Below are positions 1 to 5,389 of a stretch of DNA of 7,085 nucleotides, in pieces. This DNA comes from an uncultured Mesorhizobium sp. (GTDB taxonomy: Bacteria > Pseudomonadota > Alphaproteobacteria > Rhizobiales > Rhizobiaceae). Made by a program: the position numbers and the translations under genes. Location: positions 1-7,085 of the forward strand of contig CALFXR010000127.1 of the NCBI GenBank assembly GCA_937958475.1. The letters are read 5' to 3'. The stretch's first letter is position 1, and each line of letters begins with the position of its first letter. The notes under the pieces were generated by a model, which saw only the letters and a list, made by a program, of their open reading frames with translations, was not told where the DNA came from and did not search any database.

Positions 1-30
1 GCGATCAAGTAGCACCGATCTCCGGACGAC

Positions 31-69
31 CGGACGGAAAGGGGCGGGCGACCGCCCCTTTTTCGTCCG
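31..69 (+). terminator. Strong intrinsic terminator of an upstream gene
   Basis: A 7-bp perfect G+C stem (41-47 with 52-58) closes a GCGA tetraloop. It is flanked by AAA on the left and a T-tract (59-63) on the right. An outer stem (31-36 with 64-69) extends the hairpin. This is a textbook factor-independent terminator for rightward transcription. In frame 1 the window opens with three sense codons followed by TAG at 10-12, so a gene that lies to the left may end there, 18 bp before the hairpin. That reading is an inference from a few codons only. Confidence 0.85.
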
Positions 70-74
70 CTAAA

Positions 75-95
75 ACATGAATGCGACATTCATGT
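75..95. promoter_or_regulatory. Perfect 9-bp inverted repeat, candidate operator
   Basis: ACATGAATG (75-83) and CATTCATGT (87-95) are exact reverse complements around the spacer CGA. The 21-bp dyad follows the terminator and lies 81 bp upstream of the ATG of the small exported-protein gene. Its size and symmetry fit the site of a dimeric regulator. It has no T-tract, so it is unlikely to be a second terminator. An AT-rich TATAT stretch (95-99) overlaps its right edge and could belong to a -10 element, but no convincing -35 pairs with it. The regulator is unknown. Confidence 0.45.
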
Positions 96-176
96 ATATC
101 GACTCGGGCTTCCGCCGGGCGTAGCCCTTCGCCACCCGGGGCGATGGGCTCCGGGATCGTCCAGGAGGTGCTTTCC

Positions 177-458
177 ATGAAACTGTCCGATCTCGCATCG
201 GCCCTCGCCGCCGCCGCGATGCTCGCGCCCGGCGGCGCCCGCGCCGACGAATGCCCGATGAGCTACGCGCTGTTCGAGGCGACCGTCCCGCATGTCGACC
301 TGACCGAATGCCCGGCGGCGCTGGCCCGCGCCGGCGCCTTCTGCCGTCTGGCGCTCGGCGCGGAAGAGGCGCACGTCTTCGTCTTCGACGACACTTCGTC
401 CTGCCTCGTCGCGACGAAGAGTTTTGACGAGGAACAGTTCCAGGTCTCGCTGAAGTAG
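177..458 (+). CDS. Small exported four-cysteine protein of unknown function
   Basis: A 93-aa protein. The ATG at 177 is chosen because a near-perfect Shine-Dalgarno AGGAGGTG (163-170) sits 6 nt before it. The frame stays open to an ATG at 81, but those 32 extra codons lack a ribosome site and would put the signal peptide inside the protein. Residues 1-23 look like a Sec signal peptide: a Lys at position 2, an Ala/Leu-rich core at 6-17 and a likely cleavage after Ala-Arg-Ala (21-23). The mature part is about 70 residues with four cysteines (26, 45, 56, 76), enough for two disulfides in the periplasm, and many acidic residues. I recognise no catalytic motif. It resembles short conserved hypothetical proteins of Rhizobiales from memory only. 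It is convergent with pobR and stands alone, so a link to aromatic catabolism is not implied. Confidence 0.75.
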   Translation: MKLSDLASALAAAAMLAPGGARADECPMSYALFEATVPHVDLTECPAALARAGAFCRLALGAEEAHVFVFDDTSSCLVATKSFDEEQFQVSLK

Positions 459-474
459 TCGCGCCTGAACGGAT

Positions 475-509
475 CGTCCCGGCGGGTGCCGCCTCCGCCC
501 GCCGCGACG
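475..509. terminator. Hairpin between convergent genes, possible bidirectional terminator
   Basis: CGGCGGG (480-486) pairs with CCCGCCG (498-504) around an 11-nt loop. Beyond a single C/C mismatch, CGTC (475-478) pairs with GACG (506-509). The hairpin fills most of the 55-bp gap between the convergent stop codons at 458 and 514. There is no clear T-tract on either side, so it would be a weak or Rho-assisted terminator, or just an mRNA 3'-end stabiliser. Confidence 0.4.
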
Positions 510-513
510 GTCT

Positions 514-1398
514 TCAGAACCTCAGCGCCGCCCGCTCGGCCTTCCTGTATTCGCCGGGCGTCATGCCCGTCTCGCGGCGGAAGAAGCGGCTGAAATAGGC
601 CGGATCCGGAAATCCCAGCGCCAGCCCGATCGACTGCGCCGGCAGGAAGGTGAAGACCAGGTCGCGCCTGGCCTCGTCGACCAGCCTGCGATTGAGCAGC
701 TGCTGCAGACTGCAGCCCGTCGCCGCCCTCAGAATCCGGTTGAGATGCGCCGTCGAGACGCCGATCGCCCCGGCGTAGAAGGCGGCATCGCGGTGCTCGC
801 GGAAATGCGCGCCGATCAGCGCGCCGAGCCGTTCGATGCGCTCCTGGTCGCGGTCGCGCGGCCGCTCGCCCTCGACCTCGCGGCCGCCCGCGGCGCGCAC
901 CACGCCGACCAGCGACGCCGCCACCAGCGCCTCCAGCATGGCGGCGCGGCCGACCCCGTGGCCCTGGATCTCGGCGCCGAGCCGCACCAGGCATTCCGCG
1001 GCGTCCTTGCCTCCGCCGCCCTCCAGCGTCACGATGCGCGGCGCCGCGACGAAGGCGGCGACGTGGCGGTCGACGGCGGCGACCGCATCGAGGCGGTCGC
1101 GCAGGACGGTCAGCACCAGCCCGCCGATGTCGCGCGAGAAGCGGAAGCCGTGCGCGGCGCCAGGCGGCACGAACAGCGCCGTCCCTTCGGCGAAGGGACG
1201 GTAGGCGCCGTCCATCAGCGCCTCGCCGTGGCCGTGGGAAATGTACAGGAGCTGGAAGAAGGCCTCGTGCCGGTGCGGGCGGATCTCCCAGTCGTGCAGC
1301 CGGCTGCGCTCGGGGATCGACTCGCAATGCAGCCAGAAGCGGCCGGTCCGTCCGGCATCCTCGCCATAGAGCTGGTAGGTCGGGACGTGCCTGGTCAT
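514..1398 (-). CDS. pobR: AraC-family regulator, probable PobR activator of pobA
   Basis: A 294-aa transcription factor. The N-terminal half is a cupin-like sensor domain (about residues 35-100, with His42 and His44 in a PHRHE motif and an FVPPGAAHGF segment near 77-86). The C-terminal AraC/XylS domain (about 185-292) has two helix-turn-helices: the first near 206-227, the second near 254-277 with the typical SIGLALGFPDPAYFSRFFRRETG core, followed by the family's TPGEYR. The ATG at 1398 is chosen because MTRHVPTYQLYGE is a natural PobR-type start. An in-frame start further upstream (1476) would run deep into the pobA leader. The ribosome site is weak. It is transcribed away from pobA across 113 bp, the usual arrangement for AraC-type PobR, which responds to 4-hydroxybenzoate. 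The family is certain. The effector is inferred from the neighbour. Confidence 0.88.
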   Translation of the reverse strand: MTRHVPTYQLYGEDAGRTGRFWLHCESIPERSRLHDWEIRPHRHEAFFQLLYISHGHGEALMDGAYRPFAEGTALFVPPGAAHGFRFSRDIGGLVLTVLRDRLDAVAAVDRHVAAFVAAPRIVTLEGGGGKDAAECLVRLGAEIQGHGVGRAAMLEALVAASLVGVVRAAGGREVEGERPRDRDQERIERLGALIGAHFREHRDAAFYAGAIGVSTAHLNRILRAATGCSLQQLLNRRLVDEARRDLVFTFLPAQSIGLALGFPDPAYFSRFFRRETGMTPGEYRKAERAALRF

Positions 1399-1436
1399 GC
1401 GCCTATCGCTGCGGTCATGTTCGTAAAGTGCAAGAA

Positions 1437-1458
1437 ATTGCCGATCCTGTCCATTGCC
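1437..1458. promoter_or_regulatory. Direct repeat in the pobR-pobA intergenic region
   Basis: The hexamer ATTGCC occurs at 1437-1442 and again at 1453-1458, 16 bp apart, in the 113-bp region between the divergent pobR and pobA starts. AraC-family activators often bind direct repeats, so this is a candidate PobR site. Six-base repeats arise easily by chance, and the spacing is shorter than the roughly 21 bp usual for this family. I could not find a convincing -35/-10 pair for either gene here. Confidence 0.2.
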
Positions 1459-1511
1459 CGCCGGCCCCGCGCGCATCACCTTCGCGTACCTGTCGCATCG
1501 GGAGGAACGTC

Positions 1512-2684
1512 ATGCGCACCAAAGTCGTCATCATCGGTTCGGGCCCGTCGGGCCTGCTGCTCGGCCAGTTGCTGACCAATGCCGGCATCGACAACGTCAT
1601 CCTCGAGCGCTCGTCCCGCGAACACGTCCTGTCGCGCATCCGCGCCGGCGTGCTCGAGGAGGGCGCCGTGGCGATGATCGACGAGGCCGGCGCCGGCGAG
1701 CGCATGCACCGCGAGGGCCTGCTCCACGACGGCTTCGACATCGCCTTCGGCGGCCGCCGCCACCGCATCGACCTGTTCGGCCTGACCGAGGGCAAGCGCG
1801 TCGTCGTCTACGGCCAGACCGAGGTGACGCTCGACCTGATGGACAAGCGCGCCGCGACCGGCGGCGTCACCGTCTACGAGGCCGACAGGGTCGACCCCCG
1901 CGGCTTCGACGGCGCCAGCCCCTACGTGACCTGGGAGAAGGACGGCGTCGCCCACCGCATCGACTGCGACTTCATCGCCGGCTGCGACGGCTTCCACGGC
2001 GTGTCGCGCAAGTCGGTGCCCGAAGGCGCCATCCACAATTACGAGCGCGTCTATCCGTTCGGCTGGCTGGGCATCATCGCCGAGGTCGCCCCGGTCAGCC
2101 ACGAACTGGTCTACGCCAACCACCATCGCGGCTTCGCGCTGTGCTCGATGCGCTCGCACACCCGCTCGCGCTACTACGTGCAGTGCTCGCTCGACGACAG
2201 GATAGACGACTGGTCCGACGCCCGCTTCTGGGACGAGATCAGGGCCAGGCTGCCCGCCGAGACCGCGGAGGCGATGACGACCGGCCCGTCGATCGAGAAG
2301 TCGATCGCGCCCTTGCGCTCCTTCGTCGCCGAGCCGATGCGCTTCGGCAGGCTGTTCCTGGTCGGCGACGCCGCCCACATCGTGCCGCCCACCGGCGCCA
2401 AGGGCCTCAACCTCGCCGCCAGCGACGTGCGCTATCTCTTCGACGGCCTGCGCGAATTCTACGACGAGCGTTCCGCCGCCGGCATCGACGCCTATTCGGC
2501 GCGGGCGCTGTCGCGCATCTGGAAGGCCGAGCGCTTCTCCTGGTGGATGACCAACACGCTGCACAAGTTCCCGGAGACCGGGCCGTTCGGCCAGAAGATG
2601 CAGGAGGCCGAGCTCGACTATCTGTTCGCCTCGCGCGCCGCCTCGACATCGCTCGCCGAGAACTACGTCGGCCTGCCTTACTGA
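1512..2684 (+). CDS. pobA: 4-hydroxybenzoate 3-monooxygenase
   Basis: A 390-aa FAD-dependent hydroxylase that converts 4-hydroxybenzoate to protocatechuate using NAD(P)H and O2, in the cytoplasm. It aligns from memory with Pseudomonas p-hydroxybenzoate hydroxylase almost without gaps, so the residue numbering carries over. The FAD dinucleotide motif GSGPSG is at 9-14, the DG motif at Asp159-Gly160 and the second FAD motif GDAAHIVPPTGAKGLN at 285-300. The substrate-site residues Tyr201, Ser212, Arg214, Tyr222, Pro293 and Tyr385 are all present, as are Arg44, Arg220 and the gating loop. Arg33, His162 and Arg269, linked to NADPH binding, are kept, but residues 34-38 differ from the Pseudomonas enzyme. 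The ATG at 1512 follows GGGAGGA (1500-1506). An upstream in-frame start (1428) has no support. It is divergent from pobR, and its stop overlaps that of pcaQ. Confidence 0.97.
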   Translation: MRTKVVIIGSGPSGLLLGQLLTNAGIDNVILERSSREHVLSRIRAGVLEEGAVAMIDEAGAGERMHREGLLHDGFDIAFGGRRHRIDLFGLTEGKRVVVYGQTEVTLDLMDKRAATGGVTVYEADRVDPRGFDGASPYVTWEKDGVAHRIDCDFIAGCDGFHGVSRKSVPEGAIHNYERVYPFGWLGIIAEVAPVSHELVYANHHRGFALCSMRSHTRSRYYVQCSLDDRIDDWSDARFWDEIRARLPAETAEAMTTGPSIEKSIAPLRSFVAEPMRFGRLFLVGDAAHIVPPTGAKGLNLAASDVRYLFDGLREFYDERSAAGIDAYSARALSRIWKAERFSWWMTNTLHKFPETGPFGQKMQEAELDYLFASRAASTSLAENYVGLPY

Positions 2685-3595
2685 GGCGCCACCGGCTGCG
2701 GCGCCGCCGACCTTATGGCGCGGATCAGCGCCTGCATCGACGGGGAACGCTCGGCGTCGGCGCGCAGGGTGATGCCGACGGCGCCGCGCGTTTCCGCCGT
2801 GTCGATCGGCAGCGCGGCGAGCGCGCCGGCGGCGATGTCGCCGATGACCACGCCCTCCGAGATCGCCCACACCGCGTCGCTGTCGCGCACGAAGGCGCGG
2901 CCGAAGGAATCCGACACGCTCTCGATGCGCGCGCCGGGGTCGGGCAGGCCGTGGGCGATGAGGAAGCGCTCGACATAGGGCCGGATGATCGCCGTCGCGG
3001 TCGGCATCACCATGGGAAAGGCCGCCATCCCGGCGATGTCGAACGGCGCCTGCGCCAGCAGCGGATGGCCCGCCCGGACTACGAACAGCACCTGCTCGGA
3101 ATAGAGGTGCTCGAAGGTGAAGCCGACCATGCGCTCCGGCGAGGCCAGCCGTCCGACGACGAGGTCGAGGCTTCCAGACGCCAGCTGGTCGAGCAGCACG
3201 GCGTTCTCGCCGGTGACGACCTTCAGCCGCCCGCCCGGCATCTCGGCGAGGTACTTCCGCACCGCGGCCGGCATGACGCGCGCCGAGACCGTGGGCAGGG
3301 CGCCGACGCGGACCGGCGTCTCCGTCTCGGCGCCGCCGGCGCGCACCGCGTCGATCCCCTGGCGCAGCGCCGCGATGCTGGCGCCGGCATGGCGGCGGAA
3401 CGCCTCGCCTCCCGCCGTCAGCCTGATGCCGCGCCCGTCCGGCTCGATCACCGCGGCGCCGAGCGCCTCCTCCAGCTCGCGGATGGTGCGGGTGACCGCC
3501 GGCTGCGAGACGTTGAGCACGGCGGCGGCCTTGCCGATCGCGCCGGTGCGGGCGACTTCGAGGAATGTGCGGATGTGGCGATACTTGATCTGCAT
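2678..3595 (-). CDS. pcaQ: LysR-family regulator PcaQ of the protocatechuate operon
   Basis: A 305-aa LysR-type activator. The winged helix-turn-helix is at about residues 5-65 (KYRHIRTFLEVARTGAIGKAA, then VSQPAVTRTIRELEEALG). The effector-binding domain, about 90-295, shows the usual periplasmic-binding-like pattern (VRVGALPTVSARVMPAAV; LDLVVGRL). PcaQ proteins activate the pca operon in response to pathway intermediates, classically beta-carboxy-cis,cis-muconate and its lactone in Agrobacterium. It is divergent from pcaC, as expected. The ATG at 3595 is preferred. A TTG two codons upstream (3601) is possible, and neither has a strong ribosome site. The TAA stop lies inside the last codons of pobA, so the two genes overlap by 7 bp tail to tail. 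Confidence 0.93.
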   Translation of the reverse strand: MQIKYRHIRTFLEVARTGAIGKAAAVLNVSQPAVTRTIRELEEALGAAVIEPDGRGIRLTAGGEAFRRHAGASIAALRQGIDAVRAGGAETETPVRVGALPTVSARVMPAAVRKYLAEMPGGRLKVVTGENAVLLDQLASGSLDLVVGRLASPERMVGFTFEHLYSEQVLFVVRAGHPLLAQAPFDIAGMAAFPMVMPTATAIIRPYVERFLIAHGLPDPGARIESVSDSFGRAFVRDSDAVWAISEGVVIGDIAAGALAALPIDTAETRGAVGITLRADAERSPSMQALIRAIRSAAPQPVAPQ

Positions 3596-3617
3596 CGGCA
3601 ATCCATACCAGAAAGAT

Positions 3618-3640
3618 TATCGGTTGCGCCATAACCGCTA
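3618..3640. promoter_or_regulatory. Imperfect dyad in the pcaQ promoter region
   Basis: TATCGGTT (3618-3625) and AACCGCTA (3633-3640) are reverse complements at 7 of 8 positions around a 7-bp spacer. The right arm contains ATAACC (3631-3636), the exact left half of the published PcaQ motif, but no matching GGTTAA half follows at the 4-bp spacing. On the minus strand the left arm overlaps GATAAT (3621-3616), a plausible -10 for pcaQ with no good -35. It may be a second PcaQ subsite involved in autoregulation. This is inference from position and half-site identity. Confidence 0.4.
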
Positions 3641-3646
3641 TTTTTC

Positions 3647-3662
3647 TTAACTGGGCGGTTGT
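3647..3662. promoter_or_regulatory. PcaQ binding site (near match to ATAACC-N4-GGTTAA)
   Basis: The top strand reads TTAACT-GGGC-GGTTGT. On the minus strand this is ACAACC-GCCC-AGTTAA, matching the motif ATAACC-N4-GGTTAA described for Sinorhizobium meliloti PcaQ at 10 of 12 fixed positions with the correct 4-bp gap. It lies in the 102-bp region between the divergent pcaQ and pcaC starts, 35 bp before the pcaC ATG. That is rather close to pcaC for a LysR activation site, so it may serve mainly pcaQ autoregulation, with the dyad at 3618-3640 as the distal site for pcaC. A further GGTT (3663-3666) sits next to it. Confidence 0.6.
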
Positions 3663-3697
3663 GGTTCTCTGCCGGCCTCGAGGGAGAAAAAAGCCAA

Positions 3698-4102
3698 ATG
3701 GCCGACCAAGAAAAAAAGTCCGAGCGGTATCGCGAGGGCATGGCGACCCGGCGGCAGGTACTCGGCGCAGCCTACGTCGATGCCGCGCAGGCCAGGAAGT
3801 CGGCGCTCGACGAGCCGTTCCAGGATCTGATCACCGAAGCGGCCTGGGGCCATGTCTGGTCCCGGACGAACTGGACGAAGCGGGAGCGCTCGATGGTCAC
3901 CATCGCGCTGCTCGCCGCGCTCGGCCACTATGACGAGGTGGCGATGCACGTGCGCGCCACCCGCAACACGGGTGCGACACCGGAGGACATTCGCGAAGCG
4001 CTCCTCCACGTGGCAATCTATGCCGGCGTGCCCGCGGCGAACCACGCGTACAAGATCGTCAAGCAGACGCTTGCGGAAATGGAGGGCGGCACGACCGCCT
4101 GA
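3698..4102 (+). CDS. pcaC: 4-carboxymuconolactone decarboxylase
   Basis: A 134-aa cytoplasmic enzyme that decarboxylates gamma-carboxymuconolactone to beta-ketoadipate enol-lactone. It is a single CMD/AhpD-fold domain. The diagnostic stretch runs over residues 59-120: NWTKRERSMVTIALLAALGH, then YDEVAMHVRATRNTG (78-92), TPEDIREALLHVAIYAGVPA (94-113) and NHAYKIVK. It lacks the CxxC pair of redox-active AhpD proteins, as expected for a decarboxylase. Its length is typical for stand-alone PcaC, with no fused PcaD domain. The ATG at 3698 follows GAGGGAG (3680-3686) with a somewhat long 11-nt gap. A TTG start at 3659 would run through the PcaQ site and is rejected. It is the first gene of the rightward operon, where many rhizobial operons have pcaD first. 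Confidence 0.95.
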   Translation: MADQEKKSERYREGMATRRQVLGAAYVDAAQARKSALDEPFQDLITEAAWGHVWSRTNWTKRERSMVTIALLAALGHYDEVAMHVRATRNTGATPEDIREALLHVAIYAGVPAANHAYKIVKQTLAEMEGGTTA

Positions 4103-4116
4103 ACGGAGGAACCAGT

Positions 4117-4857
4117 ATGTCCAACCTGAAGCCCGAGACGGGCTCCTTCTTCCAGCGGGACCGCGATTGGCACCCGCCGGCACTCACGCCGTGGTACAAG
4201 ACGTCCGTGCTGCGCTCGCCGCAGCGGGCGCTGATCTCCATGGACAACACCATCAGCGAGATCACCGGGCCGCGCTTCGGCCACAACATCATCGGCGAAC
4301 TCGACAACGACCTCGTCCACAACTTCGCCAGGCCCGGCGAGAGTGCCATCGGCGAGCGCATCATCGTCTACGGGCGGGTGGTCGACGAGCGCGGCAAGGG
4401 CGTGGCCAACACGCTGGTCGAGTTCTGGCAGGCCAATGCCGGCGGCCGCTACCGCCACAAGAAGGACCAGTACTTCGCCCCGCTCGATCCCAATTTCGGC
4501 GGCTGCGGGCGCACCATCACCGACGCGGACGGCTTCTACACGTTCCGCACCATCAAGCCGGGTCCCTATCCGTGGCCGAACGGCGTCAACGACTGGCGGC
4601 CCTCGCACATCCACTTCTCGATCTTCGGCGACGGCTTCGTCCAGCGCCTGATCACGCAGATGTATTTCGAGGGCGATCCGCTGATCTGGAAGTGCCCGAT
4701 CGTACGCACCATCCCCGACCGCGCCGCGATCGAGCGGCTGATCGCGCCGCTCGACATGGAGGCGACGATCCCGATGGATGCGCGCGCCTACAAGTTCGAC
4801 ATCGTGCTCCGCGGCCGCCGCTCGACGTTCTTCGAGAACCGCAAGGAGGGCAATTGA
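4117..4857 (+). CDS. pcaH: Protocatechuate 3,4-dioxygenase, beta subunit
   Basis: A 246-aa iron-binding subunit of the intradiol dioxygenase that cleaves protocatechuate to 3-carboxy-cis,cis-muconate. All four Fe(III) ligands are present by homology to the Pseudomonas enzyme: Tyr112 (in GGRYRHKKD), Tyr151 (in GPYPWPNG), and His164 and His166 (in RPSHIHF). The adjacent active-site Arg161 is also conserved. The signatures VEFWQANAGGRY (101-112), APLDPNFGGCGR (121-132) and LITQMYFEGDPLI (178-190) complete the family pattern. The length matches the family, and the C-terminus keeps the KFDIVLRG...FEN ending, so the gene is intact. It starts 14 bp after pcaC behind GGAGGA (4105-4110). Its partner pcaG does not follow directly: 546 bp holding a toxin-antitoxin pair separates them. 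Confidence 0.97.
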   Translation: MSNLKPETGSFFQRDRDWHPPALTPWYKTSVLRSPQRALISMDNTISEITGPRFGHNIIGELDNDLVHNFARPGESAIGERIIVYGRVVDERGKGVANTLVEFWQANAGGRYRHKKDQYFAPLDPNFGGCGRTITDADGFYTFRTIKPGPYPWPNGVNDWRPSHIHFSIFGDGFVQRLITQMYFEGDPLIWKCPIVRTIPDRAAIERLIAPLDMEATIPMDARAYKFDIVLRGRRSTFFENRKEGN

Positions 4858-4883
4858 CTTGCCGGTCGCGACCTGCATGTGAT
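4854..4883 (+). promoter_or_regulatory. Candidate promoter of the toxin-antitoxin module
   Basis: TTGACT (4854-4859), a five-of-six match to the -35 consensus, overlaps the TGA stop of pcaH. After 18 bp follows TGTGAT (4878-4883), a four-of-six match to the -10 consensus. Transcription would start just ahead of or inside the dyad at 4888-4903, a layout that suits autorepression. This is by-eye matching only, and sigma-factor preferences in alphaproteobacteria are loose. Confidence 0.4.
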
Positions 4884-4887
4884 ACCT

Positions 4888-4903
4888 TGAATACAGATAT
4901 TCA
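4888..4903. promoter_or_regulatory. Dyad operator upstream of the antitoxin gene
   Basis: TGAATA (4888-4893) and TATTCA (4898-4903) form a perfect 6-bp inverted repeat around CAGA. The dyad is AT-rich in an otherwise G+C-rich region and ends at the first base of the antitoxin Shine-Dalgarno AGGAGA (4903-4908). Ribbon-helix-helix antitoxins typically bind such short dyads near their own promoter, alone or with the toxin, to repress the pair. The role here is inferred from position and symmetry. Confidence 0.55.
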
Positions 4904-4914
4904 GGAGAATGCAA

Positions 4915-5142
4915 ATGGCCACGTCGGTACGATTGGAACCGCGGATTGAGGAACGCCTTGACGCACTGGCTGCTCGCACGGGACGAACGAAAGCGTACTA
5001 CCTGCGAGAATTGATCGAGCGCGGACTGGAGGATCTCGAAGACTACTACCTCGCGGATGCCGCTATGGAGCGTCGGCGCAAGGGGGAGGAACGGACATAT
5101 TCATCCGCGGAGGTCCGGAAAGAGCTTGGCCTGGACGATTGA
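4915..5142 (+). CDS. RelB-like ribbon-helix-helix antitoxin
   Basis: A 75-aa antitoxin. Residues 1-45 fit a ribbon-helix-helix DNA-binding domain: a short beta strand (TSVRLEPRIEERL) followed by two helices (LDALAARTGRTKAYYLRELI and onward). The acidic/charged C-terminal part (about 46-75, DYYLADAAMERRRKGEERTY then SAEVRKELGLDD) is the kind of tail that wraps and neutralises a RelE-fold toxin. The ATG at 4915 is chosen because AGGAGA (4903-4908) lies 6 nt before it. An ATG two codons upstream (4909) touches the Shine-Dalgarno and would be badly placed. It starts 57 bp after pcaH and overlaps the toxin gene by 17 bp, the usual coupling of such pairs. It probably represses its own promoter through the dyad at 4888-4903. 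Confidence 0.85.
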   Translation: MATSVRLEPRIEERLDALAARTGRTKAYYLRELIERGLEDLEDYYLADAAMERRRKGEERTYSSAEVRKELGLDD

Positions 5143-5389
5143 ATATCTCGCGACGGCGCGCAAGGTGCTGGAGAAGCTGGACCGGCAGGCGGCGCGCCGA
5201 ATTCTAGATTTTATGGACGATCGCGTGGCAACGCTCGACGATCCACGAAGCATTGGAACAGCACTCGTGGGCCCGCGTCGCTACTGGCGATACAGGGTCG
5301 GCGACTACCGGATCCTGTGCGACCTGCAAGACAAGAAACTGATCGTCCTGGTGGTCGAGATCGGCCACCGCTCGGACGTCTACCGATAG
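5126..5389 (+). CDS. RelE/ParE-superfamily toxin
   Basis: An 87-aa toxin starting with TTG at 5126. This start gives the family's usual opening (M-A-W-T-I-E-Y), while the in-frame extension upstream to 5057 is merely the antitoxin region in another frame. It is preceded by GGAAAGAG (5117-5124) and overlaps the antitoxin by 17 bp. The compact RelE fold is recognisable: helices over about 8-38 (ARKVLEKLDRQAARRILDFM), then strands with GPRRYWRYRVGDYRIL (49-64) and a final LVVEIGHRSDVY (75-86). Arg55/Arg57/Arg62, His81, Arg82 and Tyr86 sit where RelE-type mRNA interferases carry their basic and tyrosine active-site residues, so it looks intact. Most of this branch act as ribosome-dependent mRNA endonucleases, but ParE-type gyrase poisons share the fold and sequence alone does not separate them. 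The stop is 14 bp before the pcaG start. Confidence 0.85.
   Translation: MAWTIEYLATARKVLEKLDRQAARRILDFMDDRVATLDDPRSIGTALVGPRRYWRYRVGDYRILCDLQDKKLIVLVVEIGHRSDVYR

Noticed and set aside
1430..1443. Sigma-54-like GG...GC element on the minus strand upstream of pobR
   Set aside because: The minus strand reads CGGCAATTTCTTGC, but the distance between GG and GC is 9 nt, not the required 10, and no sigma-54 activator is nearby.
1454..3634. Very long open frame (726 codons) on the plus strand and one of 718 codons on the minus strand over the same region
   Set aside because: Both are Arg/Ala/Gly-rich shadow frames, caused by high G+C, that run across pobA and pcaQ. Those two genes have clear family matches in other frames.
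3659..3697. TTG start that lengthens PcaC by 13 residues
   Set aside because: It would translate through the PcaQ site and ribosome site. The ATG at 3698 gives the normal family N-terminus.
4018..4914. 298-codon minus-strand open frame opposite pcaH
   Set aside because: It is antisense to a well-conserved dioxygenase subunit, of low-complexity composition, with no recognisable motif. It is a shadow of strong third-position G+C bias.
4909..4917. Upstream ATG (4909) as the antitoxin start
   Set aside because: It directly touches the AGGAGA ribosome site (spacing 0). The ATG at 4915 has the proper 6-nt spacing and the usual start of the domain.
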